Shown one piece after another: positions 34,601 to 45,833 of a stretch of DNA of 64,000 nt. The stretch is from Euphorbia lathyris. Lineage: Eukaryota; Streptophyta; Magnoliopsida; Malpighiales; Euphorbiaceae. The notes under the pieces are model-generated. The model saw nothing but the letters and a program-made list of their open reading frames with translations. It had not been told where the DNA came from and searched no databases. A program made the translations under genes and the position numbers. Position 1 is the first letter of the stretch. Each line of letters starts with the position of its first letter. The stretch lies in the NCBI RefSeq assembly GCF_963576675.1, contig NC_088915.1, positions 37,105,501-37,169,500 of the forward strand, read 5' to 3'.

Positions 34601-34646
34601 ACAACAACTTTGGTTGAAGCAGTAACTTGAAGGGCATGGGAAGGTT

Positions 34647-35996
34647 TGTTGGTCCCTTAGTTATGTGATAATTAGTTCCAGAGGGGGGGGGGGGGGGTAA
34701 TGGAACTATTTAAGATTTAAAATTTTAGCAAAGTGTAAAGCATTTCTCACAGCACAACAACACAGTTTAGAGTGCCAATATTGAAGGTTTAGAGACAACT
34801 TTAGTTGATAAACAACTAAGATTGCTTATGCCCTTAGTTCGAAAGATAACGCTTAGGAGACTTCCGAACTTAGCATGTTTAAGATATAACTCTGACTAGT
34901 TAATGGTTCCAAATTAAAAGCAAAGAGTTATAAGGAGTAAGAGTTAGAAAATGATACTCAGCAAATTTTATCCTAGTTCGGCCTCCTGCCTACATCCAGT
35001 CCTCGGAATACGTCTTTCGAGCTTTAATCCACTACTGAGCTCTTTATGGTAGAGCACAAACCCTTACAATAGTTGTTGAGCAATTACAAAGTACATTCCT
35101 CTATAATCTTACACTCCGAACTATCTAACTCTGTTTGCTAAATACCGAACAAACAGAGCTTCCGAACTAATCTATAGAATTGATAATTTTTGTACTAAAC
35201 TAAGAACACTTTGAAAGAACTTAAAGAAAAGATTACACAAAAGAATAGAAAGGTGTGTGTAACAGTTCTTGCTTCTCTTTGCTTTGATTTGCTTGGAACT
35301 TCAAGGAATGATTCACTCAGAGTTTTTGTGCGTTGAAGATCAAGTTCCAATGTTGCAAATGAGAGGCCTTTTATAGTTGACACTTGAGGCTAGGATGAAT
35401 TCGAAATTCAAAATAACCGTTGAAAGGGAAAACATTCGACTGTCATTTTCAGTACTCAGAGGCCAGTGACAACAGCTAATGATCTCCTATCCTTTACCCT
35501 TGGTTTTGTCTGTTGCGCTGTGCTTTAGAGTTGGTTGGAGGCAGACTGCTTGGTCTAACCAAATTAGGCAAAGTTCTCAGGTTGACCAGGAGACAAGCCG
35601 TCTGTTGGTTTTGAAACTTTCCTTATCAGGTAGGGATTGTCAATTATGCAGAAGTCAACTCTTTATCTTGTCCAGCGTGATTGATTCTGTCCAACGCGGC
35701 TTGGTCTTTGTCTTCCGAATTGATTTTATCTTTGAGACAGATCACTAGCTTCTGGATCCTTCTAATTGTTGGACTGAAGCTTTGATTCACAAGCCTTTGT
35801 GAAATGGGCTTGAACTTAAGGCTTAAGGCCCAATTTAATTTTGTTGAACTAAAGCTTATATTATCAAACACTTCAACAAACACATTATTATAAATAAATC
35901 AACATTTTATTTTAATGTGTTATTAATTATGGAGATATTAATTTAATTTAATATTTTTGTCATAATCAAAATCAATATGGAAATCGTGTTTCAACA
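34647..35996 (-). repeat. LTR of a second SIRE-family element (minus, 1350 bp)
   Basis: Plus-strand ends TGTTGGTCCCTTAG and GTGTTTCAACA match the family ends. A run of about 16 G occurs near 34683-34698. It is followed by the polypurine tract 'aactcccccattttgatgttgg' on the right, so this is a 3' LTR read leftward. It is considerably diverged from the LTRs at 8228 and 18523, hence a different subfamily. Confidence 0.8.
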
Positions 35997-36636
35997 AACT
36001 CCCCCATTTTGATGTTGGAAAAAATATACAATATTGAAACACAATAATAACTCCCCCATAATTGTTGAACTTACTTAGCTTCTGAGTTCTCCCCCATAAG
36101 GGGTGAGCTTCTGAAAAATAATCTTACTTAGACAGAAAACAATCGTTAGAGTTCAATAGTAAAACTTAAGTTCAGAGTCAGAAGAATTTTTAATCAGAGC
36201 TGAAATATTTCAAAGGCTGATACTTGGATATAATCAACGTTAAACATTGTTCGGAGTCTTATTGTTAAATTCTTTAAATTTTTTATGTATCAGAGTCTGT
36301 GTCAGAGCTTTATGTGTGAATGATTCTCGGAGGCTTAATGTCATTAAATGTTCGGAGTTTAGTTATTTGGCTCAGAGGATAATACTTGACATATTTATCT
36401 TTGATTTGTTTTAGTTCATGTGTTGTTTGATTTAAGTCAATAGCTTATGATTTAGCATAATGAGTTCAGAGTTCAAAAATTAAGATCAGAGGATGCGACA
36501 GTTAATAAATAGACCCGAAAGCAATATATGAAAGATAAAAGTATATTAACAGTTCAACACACAATAGGCAATGGATAAGACTAAATAGTCTATAAGCACA
36601 ACAACCTAAGCAATGCTAAATAGAACTACTCACTGT
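35997..36636 (-). other. Non-coding 3' region of the second SIRE element
   Basis: Begins with the polypurine tract (35997-36012). It has two further 'ctcccccataa' tracts (36050-36100), possibly extra polypurine tracts as reported in Sireviruses. Rich in 'cagag/ctcgg' words. No ORF. Confidence 0.5.
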
Positions 36637-37263
36637 CTAATGTTTGATATTGGCTCGGACTGGGTTGGACTTTGGCTTAGACTTGGTAGATTGCTGTTGC
36701 GTTTGTTGTTGCTGAGAAGAAGTCATAGTTGCTTGTCTAGAAGTCATGTCCTTGTCATTTTTGGAATTGTGTTCACCCTGAGAGGCTTTGGCTTTCTCCC
36801 CCTTTTTTCCATCATTAATGATGGGGAAGGTGTCAGGAGGGGTTAAGTGACTTCCAACATGTCTGGAATTAAGCTGCTGGGTGTACTCCATTAGCTTCTT
36901 GGAGTTGGTGTTCAATCCAGCAAACAAGAGTTGGCCATTTTGGTGTTGAGTTGGAAGAACACCACCGGAATTGCTCATGCAAGTGATGATGAATTGAAAG
37001 GCTTTGGTATGCCAAACAACGCACTCAACAAGAGCAGATGTATACTTTTGATGGATATTCAACAGAGCATGATCCAATATACGATTTTGATTGGCCAGAG
37101 TCCGAACTTGACGAAAAGTGTCATTTTTCTGTTGGAAGATTGTTGAGGCCTTCTGGTCCAATGTTTCCATTGCCGTTCTGTTGATGTTCAGAAGACGGAT
37201 GGATTCAGCAATTTGATCAACAACAGAAGACGAAGTTGTCTCAATAAAAGTCTGCGCACTCAT
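36637..37263 (-). pseudogene. C-terminal part of the SIRE extra ORF, second copy (208 aa)
   Basis: Open from the ATG at 37263 to the stop at 36637. It reads SSSVVDQIAESIRLLNINRTAM, matching the SSSSQCTIDQLSEAVKLLNI block of the copy at 10076-12913. A coiled-coil middle and a Ser/Gln/Lys-rich tail (QQQQTQQQSTKSKPKSN) end in VRANIKH. The ATG at 37263 may be internal: the rest of the ORF is missing because a foreign LTR fragment begins just upstream (about 37310). Uninterrupted in itself. Confidence 0.7.
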
Positions 37264-37547
37264 TCTGTTATATGTTTAGTTTAAATTGATTTGGTTAAAT
37301 GAATTTAAATAAACATATACTGCTAGTTGCGGTAAGAGCCTAATGGGTCACACGCAAATTAAGACCAAGGATGGAATGGTAATTTAAGAAGATGGACTTG
37401 AGTGGGCTGAAATATATAGGGGTATTATTAAGTTGATTTAATTGATTTATTTAGATAATTATAATTAGATTATGTTTATGGTTAAATCAATTAAAGGATA
37501 ATGTTAATTAGATAGTATAATGTGATTATATCTCTAAATTATTATCC
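37264..37547 (+). repeat. Fragment of the TGTTGGAGTTTAG-type copia LTR
   Basis: 'ctgctagttgcggtaagagcctaatgggtc' and the following AT-rich bases correspond to 33800-34050 of the inner solo LTR ('cggctagtggcaataaagaacctaatgggtc'). Only about 240 bp remain, cut on the right by the LINE poly(T). Confidence 0.5.
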
Positions 37548-39649
37548 TTTTTTTTTGCTGAAAGTTGGGATGCGAGTGCAGGTCAGACATCTCAACTAGG
37601 TTGGCACCCCCGACACAGCCCTCAACCCGACTATTATTAAGAAATGAAAAAAGAATTATAGGGGGAGAGGAAAAAAAATAAAAAATGAAAGAAAAGCAAG
37701 AAAAGCTACAAAAAACGAATGTGGGCTATACTACAGATATCATCAAACACAAAGTTCTGACAAGAGTCCGGAGCTGAGTTCCACCATAATCTCGAGTTTG
37801 CATCCTGACCTATGTTAGCAATACGATCCGCAGCTTGGTTCCCTTCCCTAAAAATATGGGTTGCATTCCAATTCATTCCTGAAAGCTTCTGAAGACAGCT
37901 GCACCAGACCCTCTTTACTCTCCAAGGCACCTCTCGGGAGGACTTTTTGAGCAGATTAACTGCGTATGTGGAATCTGACTCTATCCACAGATTCATCCAA
38001 TTCCTCACCCTTGCCTCATTCACAGCAAGGATAATCGCTTGCAATTCTGCAACTTGAGCGCTCGAGTCCGTTAGAGGCGCAGCAAAACAACCAGTCACAA
38101 AACCACGGTGGTTTCTGAATATACCACCAGCCCCAGCCCGACCATTCAATCCCGATGCCCCATCCGTGTTGACTTTCAACCAGCTTACCGAAGGAGCAAT
38201 CCACCGAACAACCCTGTAGACCGGCTTAGGCGACGGGCGTGGACGTTCCGCCCTGCTCAAAGATCCTTCCATAATTAGCAGCATAAGATTGTAACATAAA
38301 TTTTGGATTGAAGGGAGCTCGTCCTCGAAGATTGCTCTGTTGCGGATGAACCAAATGTACCAAATACAAGTAATAGCCGAGAAATACCATCGCTTCCTCA
38401 GGTGTTTACTCACCCAAGCCCTTGCAATCTGGTCACTGAAACTGTTGATAACAAAAACCGGACATCTTACCCCATTTGCGCTGCATATCAACCTCCAAAG
38501 CATCGCTGATGTACGACAGTGGAAAAACAGATGTTCCAGGCTCTCTCCCACTTCTTTGTAGAGTACGCATCGCAGGACTAATACCATCCCCCTCGATTGC
38601 AGTAATTCTTGAACCACCAGTCTCCCGTGCAGGAGCAACCAGCACGTAATGGCACGTCTGGGTGGGATAAACGGGTTCCACGGGAGGTTGCGCCAACTAA
38701 CGACATCTCCTCGACGAAGACTAGCATAGACCCCCCTGGCCGTTAACGCACCAAAAACTGCCGGCTGCCAGATGCAGTAGTCGCCTTCCCCAAAGCTATC
38801 AACATTCCTGATATTATTCTAAATATGAATAGGAAGGGACTGGAGATTAGCCCAATTTCCATTCTCCCTAACCTCATTCAAAGGTTTGTACAGCGTAGCC
38901 TGCGTTTTCCTTAGAATTTCCATCTGATCCGCAACAGTCGGAACTATCCATCTGGTAGTCCAGAAGTTCAGACTAGAGGCTTCCCCAAACCACCAAATAA
39001 TATCCTTCCCAACAATATTAAACATAGCTTTCAAAGAAGTCCAAATGGTGGAGTTATAAATGTACCTTTTCTCCAAACCCGAGTGATCCATGAACCTTGT
39101 TCGAAGCAAGGAGATGATGAAGCTAGAACCTTGTATAAGATCCCAGCAGAGTTTAGCCATTAAAGCCATGTTAAAAACCTTGAGGTCCTTTATCCCTAGA
39201 CCACCATGCCTAGTATCCATACTGCATTTAGCCCAAGGAACCGTGATGAATTTTCTTTTATCTCTATCACCAGTCCAGAGGAAATTACGAATAGACTTGT
39301 TGATCCGTGCAATCAGCTCACAGGGCCACTTGTATACCATGAACGAGTGTACCAGGGCACCCGTCAAGGAGGCCTTAATTAGCGTAAGCCTGCCAACGAT
39401 AGAAAGGGACTGCCCTTTCCAAAGATTGAATTTGGTGAGGAACCTGTCCATGAGCGACTGAAGGTAACGAGATCTGGGAGCTCCTTGAAACAGCGGAACT
39501 CCAAGATAGTTGAAGGGAAGGGATCCAATCCGGATGCCTAAGATGCCAGCAAGGCGATTCCTCCGATTAACATGAATGAAATTGCCAAAATAAGCGTGTG
39601 ACTTATCCCAGTTGACAGCCTAACCAGATACATCCTCATAGAACCTGAA
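37548..39649 (-). mobile_element. L1-type LINE, 5'-truncated
   Basis: A nine-base T run (37548-37556) is the poly(A) tail of a minus-strand copy. It is followed by an L1-like 3' UTR and the C-terminal half of ORF2. The 5' end is truncated at about 39649 within the reverse transcriptase. No target duplication could be matched, because the flanks belong to different repeats. Confidence 0.8.
37706..39640 (-). pseudogene. LINE ORF2: reverse transcriptase end, zinc-finger region, RNase H
   Basis: One frame runs leftward from about 39640. It has stops at about 39620 and at 38819-38821, the latter separating segments 39451-38819 and 38638-37706, which are in the same frame. Order: RT thumb (AVNWDKSHAYFGNF, LPFNYLGVPLFQGAP), the conserved IVGRLTLIKASL and HGGLGIKDLKVFN blocks, a zf-RVT region (WRNLPWNPFIPPRR, FFHCRTSAMLW), and a C-terminal RNase H with catalytic D, E, D, D (VNTDGAS, AELQAI, IESDST, GNQAADRIA). 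RNase H at the end of ORF2 is typical of plant L1 elements. Confidence 0.85.
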
Positions 39650-39990
39650 TATAATTTATATCTAGATGCAAGCCTCCTAAATATTGTTCAGAACTACTCT
39701 CACTCCTTAACTTCTTCTGCCATCTGGAACACCAAAGCCCTTCAGCTTATTCTGACAGAGATGAACAAGTAAGGTAATCTATCACTAGAAGGAAGCACTC
39801 ATTTTCAGAACATGAACTTTGAACTTGTGAAGAGTTCAGACAAACTTCAGAAAGTATCACAACAGCTAGCTTATAGACATGCTTCCTCCGCTCCTGCTGA
39901 AACTTCTCGCCCCATTGATGATCCCACAAAGGGGGAGATGAGAAAATAACAGGAGAAGAACAAAAATGACAAGACAAAACTTCTAAGTAG
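39650..39990 (+). pseudogene. C-terminal part of the SIRE extra ORF, third partial copy
   Basis: In one plus frame it reads ASLLNIVQNYSHSLTSSAIW and KSSDKLQKVSQQLAYRH, matching the ALLNIHQKYTSALVECVVW segment of the copy at 36637-37263. In-frame stops occur near 39770 and 39947. It ends shortly before the 3' non-coding region leading to the LTR at 40379. Confidence 0.6.
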
Positions 39991-40378
39991 TGTGTCTAGT
40001 CTAGGTTCTTAGCTATTATGTTTCTAACTAAGTGTATAATTTTCTAAATATAGCTATGTAACTTTGTTCTGTCTTTTTATTTATCAATATATGGATCATT
40101 CTGAATTTTATAACTTATACTTGTGTCATTTTAAGCTATGATATATTTATTGAATTACTCAATCATTTTAAGCTTTAACACTTATTTTAATTTTTTTAGC
40201 TCTGATATATTTCTTATTGAACTGTTTAACCCTCTGATTCTTTTCTCCGTAACAAAGTCAATAGTTCAACCCTTATAGGGGATCAATCAGAACAAGCATA
40301 AGTTCAGTATTTATGGGAGAGTAAGTATGAATCTTTTCCTTCCTCTGAAAGTTTTGTCATGGTCAAAATGGAGGAGAT
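39991..40378 (+). other. Non-coding 3' region and polypurine tract before the LTR
   Basis: AT-rich with no ORF. It ends 'ggtcaaaatggaggagat' just before TGTTGAAACC at 40379, matching the family's tract position. Confidence 0.55.
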
Positions 40379-41558
40379 TGTTGAAACCTAATTTTGATTA
40401 AGTTTTGATTATGACAAAAATAACATTAAAGGAATAAGATCCATTTACAGATTAAAATTCAGAATTAAATAATTGCCTTATGAACTAACAATTTTTTTAT
40501 TACTGTGAAATATCATTAAGGAAATTAGGCTACACTTGTCTCATTAGTAAATTAGAAGTAAAAGGCCTTCACCAAATAAAGGCTCAAACAGAAGCAAAGC
40601 CCAACGAATTAGAAGCCCAACGCACCAAGAAGAGACATCAGTGTTGTCTTCTGCAAACTTATCAATTCTGGTTATATGCAGAAACTGACGTCTTCGCAAC
40701 AACCCATCTATCTCCATATACGAAAGTGGAAACGCTCCAGCCAAACTAGAATCTTAGAGAAGAATTAAGGACAAAACTTTTCAATGGTCTTTTGATTCAA
40801 ACAACTAGTTTCCAGACATAGTAATTCGCCAGTCAGACCAGAATCCAAGAGAAGAATTATGGGCAAAACTTCTCAACGAACTTCTTTTGAATTCAAACGG
40901 CTAGTTTGAAGAATTGCCTATATAATGTAAGTTCCAGGTCAAATTCACAAAGAGCAATTAGTACGAATATAAGCAAAAGGAGATATACGAGAAAAACAGA
41001 GTAATTGCAAAACACAACTGAATTCTATACTTGTGTAATAAATTGGAGAGAGAGATTAGTTGATACAAATTTTCTATCTGAAAATACTATGTAATCTTTC
41101 GATTGTATTTAGTAGTTTTTGTTAATTCGGTTTAAAGTAGCAAAGAGAGAAATAGAGTAAGTATTGAGTGAAGGAGGGTATTTCAATCAAAGTTAGATAA
41201 TTCTGTAAAAGGCTTGTTCTCTGCCTGTGAAAGAGATCAATGGTGGATTAAAGTTTAAGAGAAAGTATCTCGAGGACTGGACGTATTTCTTTCTTTACTA
41301 TTTCCTTTTACTTCTACTGAACTATATGCTCTGAATCTATAGTAAGTCTTAAGACTCTGAATATATTATCTATCATTTGCATCACATCTCTTCAGAACCT
41401 CTGATAGAGTCATCCTCTGAGAAGGAAATTCTCAGAATCTGAAAGGGTTTCAATAGACTGAATTACCGGTCAGTTCAGTAGATTGAAATTACTTTTGACT
41501 CTGAAGCTATCATCTGTGCTATATTGATTTAGAATGAAAAAAAATTAAAGTCTAGAAA
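40379..41558 (+). repeat. SIRE-family 3' LTR, right end missing
   Basis: Begins TGTTGAAACCTAATTTTGAT and follows the family order to the 'ggactggacgtatttc' block (41273-41288) and beyond. The Helitron then interrupts it at 41559. After the Helitron (44615) I do not find the usual ...GGGACCAACA end, so the LTR is truncated or too diverged. Confidence 0.65.
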
Positions 41559-44500
41559 TCTATACTATATATAATTACGGAAGCAGAGAGAAATGAGAAG
41601 AAGTGTTTTAGAGGTCTTTTTGATGAGTTGTCAACGTAGTAAAAAATCAGATTAAAAATATTTAATTAATTAAAAATAAATATTTAATTAATTAAAAATA
41701 ACAAATTTATATTTATAATATATTAAATAATTACTAGCCTATTAATTAAAATAATAAAAGAAAGCAAGAGTTATGGGAAGATGAAAAAACACAAAGCAAA
41801 GAAAATCCAAAAGTCACAAATAAACTTCTATATAAAGCATGATATTGGTCATGATAGATAGTATTATATTTCTGAAGGTAAATATTCAATTTTTTTTCAT
41901 ATGTTGTAGTTATTTTGTTCTCAATTATGTTGTTGTTTTATTTTTATTAAACAATAGTTGTTATAGTTTCATCTTTCAGATTCATTTCTGTTGTTACCGA
42001 GGTTCTATACCTCTCGTTATCTTATCCATGTTTTCTTTTTTATTTGTCTTTTTTTTTTCCAAACTGATAGCTTCAATTGAAGAAATCCGACAGAAATAGA
42101 AGATGCATGAACAACTAAAACCGGAAAACACAAAAGTGTCAAAAATTACGAGAAATTCTTATGTTTCTCAAGGTAATTATTCGATTTTTTTTTTCATATG
42201 TTGTAATTATTTTTGTTCTCAATTGTGTTGTTGTTTTCTTTTTATTAAACAATAGTTGTTATAGTTTCATTTTTCAGAGATGAAATTCCATTTCTGTCGT
42301 TACCCAGGTTCCATACCTCTCGCTACCTTATCCATGTTTTCTTTTTTATTTGTCTTTTTATTTTTCAAAATGACTAAAATAAAGATTTTGTAAATTTGTA
42401 TTCTTTTTTAGTATATGTTGCTAGGTGTTATCGTTTCGATTGCTAACTCTTAACTAAAATTTAGATTTTCGGCTTTATATGAACTCAATTTTTGACTTTC
42501 TCAATTGTGCTGTTGTTTTATTTTTATTAAACAATTGTTGTTATAGTTTCATCTTTCAGAGACGAAATTCTATTTCTGTCGTTATCCAGATTCCATACCT
42601 CTCGCTATCTTATCCATGTTTTCTTTTTTATTTATTTATTTTTCAAAATGACTAAAATAAAGGTTTTGTATATTTGCATTCTTTTTTAGTATATGTTCCT
42701 AGGTGTTATCGTTTTGATTGTTAACTCTAACTAAAATTTAGATTTTCGTCTTTTTATGAACACAATTTTTAGTTTTAATTGAAGCTAGATTAATTTTTCT
42801 AATTCGGAACATGTTGAAATCCACTCATTTTTTTAGTTTGAGTTTAGCTAATTGATATGGATTGTATTTTTTATTTTTATGCATTTTGGTACAAATAGAT
42901 ATAAAGTTTCACACGATAGTTGTTCATTGAAGTTTGAGACATATTAAATAAAATATTAAAGAGATATTGGAATATTATACATACAATGAAGTTTATTTCA
43001 ATATAAATTATGTTATATTATTATTATTATTATCAAGAAGTTATTTTTTCTCAATTTTCTAGACAAGGAGATTGTAAGCGTCTAATACGATTGATAAGAT
43101 GTTTATTCTTGAAGAATGTGGATTATGCTAGATACGAATTCAAAATCAAGGTAAATAAAAATAAATTTTGATGCTCAAAATCCTAAAAATGTACATTAAT
43201 TATGGATATTGAGATAATTGCTTTTACAACATTGGCTTATATAATTTTTAACTATTATATTATGGTTCGTACAAAATTGTTAGTATTTCAAAAGTTTTTA
43301 ACAGATGAAAATGAAATATGATCATAGGACAAATTATTGAAAAATATTAATTAAGAAAATATTATTATTTGAATCTCTTCAAATTCTCAAATGTTGAGCA
43401 TAATGATTCTAATTAATATAATTAATTTCACATATTCATTATAAAACGTTTTTTTGGTACTGAGTGGTTACAATTACGATTTAATTCTATTTAACTAAAA
43501 TTAATTTATGGACTTAATACTTCATTAAGAAAAAATAAAATGTTTAATTAATGGGCAAAAAATATTTTCACTCTCCTCTTTATACGCTTGTGTCTCGACA
43601 TTCTCTCTTATTTTCAAAAAAAAAAAAAAACCCGAGAGGAAGATGGTTCTCTCCTAATTATCTTTTTCGTCCCTTCATTTTTTTTTCAATTCTTTTGTTT
43701 GTTTTTCTTACTTAGAAAATTCAAGAATATATAATTATTAGAAAATATTAATGAAGTCAAATAAGTGATATCTGCGAGTATGGCTGATATTCTATATAGT
43801 GAAAGAATGAAGAACAAATTGATTGAATGTCTTGATGAGATATTACGAGATGAAAATAGGAGAAATCATCATCTTAAACTCATTCAATTAGATATATTGG
43901 GTTATTGTAGCAGAATGAATAATTGAATTCGAATACTTGGTGATCATGAAATTCCATCAACCAAAATAATTATCATCAAGATGAATTTGTGACTAATTCT
44001 TACGAATTTTATTTTTTTATATGTAACATATTGAATTGATAAAGTTTCTTCATATGCAACATTAGAAAAGTATTGATTGTAATAGTTTATAGAATAATAT
44101 ATTGATGTTGCTTCCATTTTAACATAGATTGTAATTCTTTTGTATCGTAGATATAATACTTAATTTTAATTGTAGTTTAATTCAATTTTTGTTTAACCTA
44201 TATTGTAATTCTTTTGTATCGTAAATATAATATTTAATTTTAATTATAGTTTAATTCAATTTTTGGTTTTTTTATTATATTCTAATATATTTCTTAATTA
44301 ATCTGCTATTTTATTATTATTGTTTCACAGAATATTTTAAAATTCCTAAAAAGTACAAATCATTGAATTTTGTAAAAATAAATAAATCATTCATCTTTAG
44401 TTAAAATTCTATAAAAAAAAGTAGTCAATTATTTTTAAAATTAATTTAATTTGAATTATCATTAAAACATATATATTAATTTCAAATATACATAATATAA

Positions 44501-44614
44501 ATTTTTTTCCTAGCATGATATAAAATTATTTAAAAGTAAATATGTTAATTTATTTATTTATCTAAATTATATAAAAGTTTCATACCTCGTGTATCGCACG
44601 GGTTTTGGACTAGT
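41559..44614 (+). mobile_element. Non-autonomous Helitron (3056 bp)
   Basis: 5' end TCTATACTATATATAATTAC is the usual plant Helitron start. The 3' end is CTAGT (44610-44614), preceded by a 6-bp stem hairpin (CTCGTG, loop TATCG, CACGGG, 44586-44602). It lies between A (41558) and T (44615), the Helitron target rule, with no target duplication. No Rep/helicase ORF is present, so it relied on an autonomous partner. Part of the interior (41876-42655) is a triplicated module. Confidence 0.85.
41876..42655 (+). repeat. Triplicated exon-like module inside the Helitron
   Basis: Three diverged copies begin near 41876, 42160 and 42500. Each carries 'gttgttatagtttcat' then 'TTTCAG' and a conserved stretch with 'tacctctcg' and 'ttatccatgttttctttttt'. 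The T-rich run ending in CAG looks like a splice acceptor before a short exon. It could be a captured and amplified gene fragment, but I cannot name a parent gene. Confidence 0.5.
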
Positions 44615-45536
44615 TATTCAATAGTTTTATTCACTCGTTTAGAACTATTATGCTTTATTAGAGACCAATAAAAAAACGCAAAAGAGAAATAATAGTATTT
44701 AAGAAAAAAACAATTTTGAAAAAGAGGCAAGTGCAAAAATGTTCGTTACACACGAGAATATAACATCCAAATGTGACATTTTGGGTAGCCTTGTGTTATT
44801 CTTAGTCCATAGTTTAATGGGCTTTCAAATTTGGTAGCCTTTGTGCTAATTCTCGATGGTAAATGGCATCATTTAAACCGTCAGCTTTGATTTCCTTAAT
44901 TATAAAATCGTTACTATGTTTTAAACATGAGCATTAACTTACTAATTGTAATTTAACTCATCAAAACGCCTGTCCAAAACCCTTAATCATTCATTTAATA
45001 CCGCATATATACTTATCAGATTTGGTAACTGCTATATTCTACACAAGTTCTATTATTGTTATTATTATTATTTTCAAAAAAAATTGAATTTTTAAGCTTT
45101 TGAACTGAAATTTTATTTTATTAAGTTTTTGATTTTTTTTAGTACATATCAAGGCATCCTTGGATGAATTAAAGCTAACTAATTGAAAAATCGATATTCA
45201 GAACTTAATTCAAATAAAAAAAATAAGTTAACTAAATCCATATATAGATTAAGGTTTGATTTTCTAAAATTGTAATAAAAAATTAACCAATACATATATT
45301 TACTATAAATATATTTAGATTTCTAATTGTTTACATCTTATAGTTCAAGTAAAGAATATTATTTTTAGATAATAAGTATAATTTAAAAGTTTATTCCTAT
45401 ATGAGTTATTACTGATGAATTGCCTGAAGTAATATATTAAACGATATAATTAACTGCTTTTAATAAATTACTGCTCGAAAGAATTCAATTGTTGAAAGGA
45501 CCCTAAAGTCGCGCACTTCCTCCTCTGCATTCATAA
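44615..45536. other. AT-rich region between Helitron and gypsy element, no gene
   Basis: No ORF of note. 45087-45150 contains 'taagcttttgaactgaaa...ttattaagttttt', repeated in direct orientation at 61304-61361. Confidence 0.45.
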
Positions 45537-45780
45537 TGTAACGCCTGAAAAAAAAATTTCATTATAAGCATACATATAAATTAGAATTCTAAAATAATTA
45601 ATTATTAAAATTTATTTAATTTAATAAAATCAAATGTTAATGTTATATATTTATATTTGAAAAAAAATATATATTTCTCTATATTAATTAGTTATAATAA
45701 ATTTGTATTTTTTTTAGAATAATCAATTAGTGTAACCGTATATCAATGTTGAAGTGTTTGTGTTTGTATTGAAATGTTAG

Positions 45781-45833
<53 letters not shown>

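Larger units (their letters stand above)
30831..34646 (-). pseudogene. Spliced antisense ORF (aORF) of a Tat-lineage gypsy element
   Basis: Downstream of pol and on the opposite strand. Readable exons: one ending at 31719 (contains PLPPGVNPVTVNQVTSAIDW, preceded by a stop), 31639-31484 (LWHQVLGERISLPIPCITED) and 31412-30831 (DLSSTILLIEQFKNLD and a long Ala/Lys/Glu coiled coil with stops near 31296 and 31139). The introns at 31718-31640 and 31483-31413 have GT-AG ends and both join in phase 0. An upstream exon (STKVVVLTQYESSKGPKQAK) spans 34646-34601 and resumes at 32142, across the nested solo LTRs. Antisense ORFs at this place are known in Tat elements; their role is unknown. The SIRE LTR at 34647 cuts the upstream end. 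Confidence 0.65.

Noticed and set aside
39090..39461. Plus-strand 123-codon ORF
   Set aside because: Antisense to the LINE reverse transcriptase, which has clear motifs on the minus strand.
37548..39649. A target-site duplication for the L1 LINE
   Set aside because: 'aattattatcc' before the T run and 'ataatttatatc' after the truncated end are similar only as AT-rich sequence. No exact match could be supported.
41839..42099. 86-codon ORF in the Helitron as a membrane protein
   Set aside because: It is Phe/Ile/Val-rich because the DNA is T-rich. It overlaps the triplicated module and has no start context or domain.
45787..45829. (TA)n tract as a functional site
   Set aside because: It is a simple dinucleotide repeat inside the LTR, of different length in the other LTR. 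No further evidence of a role.
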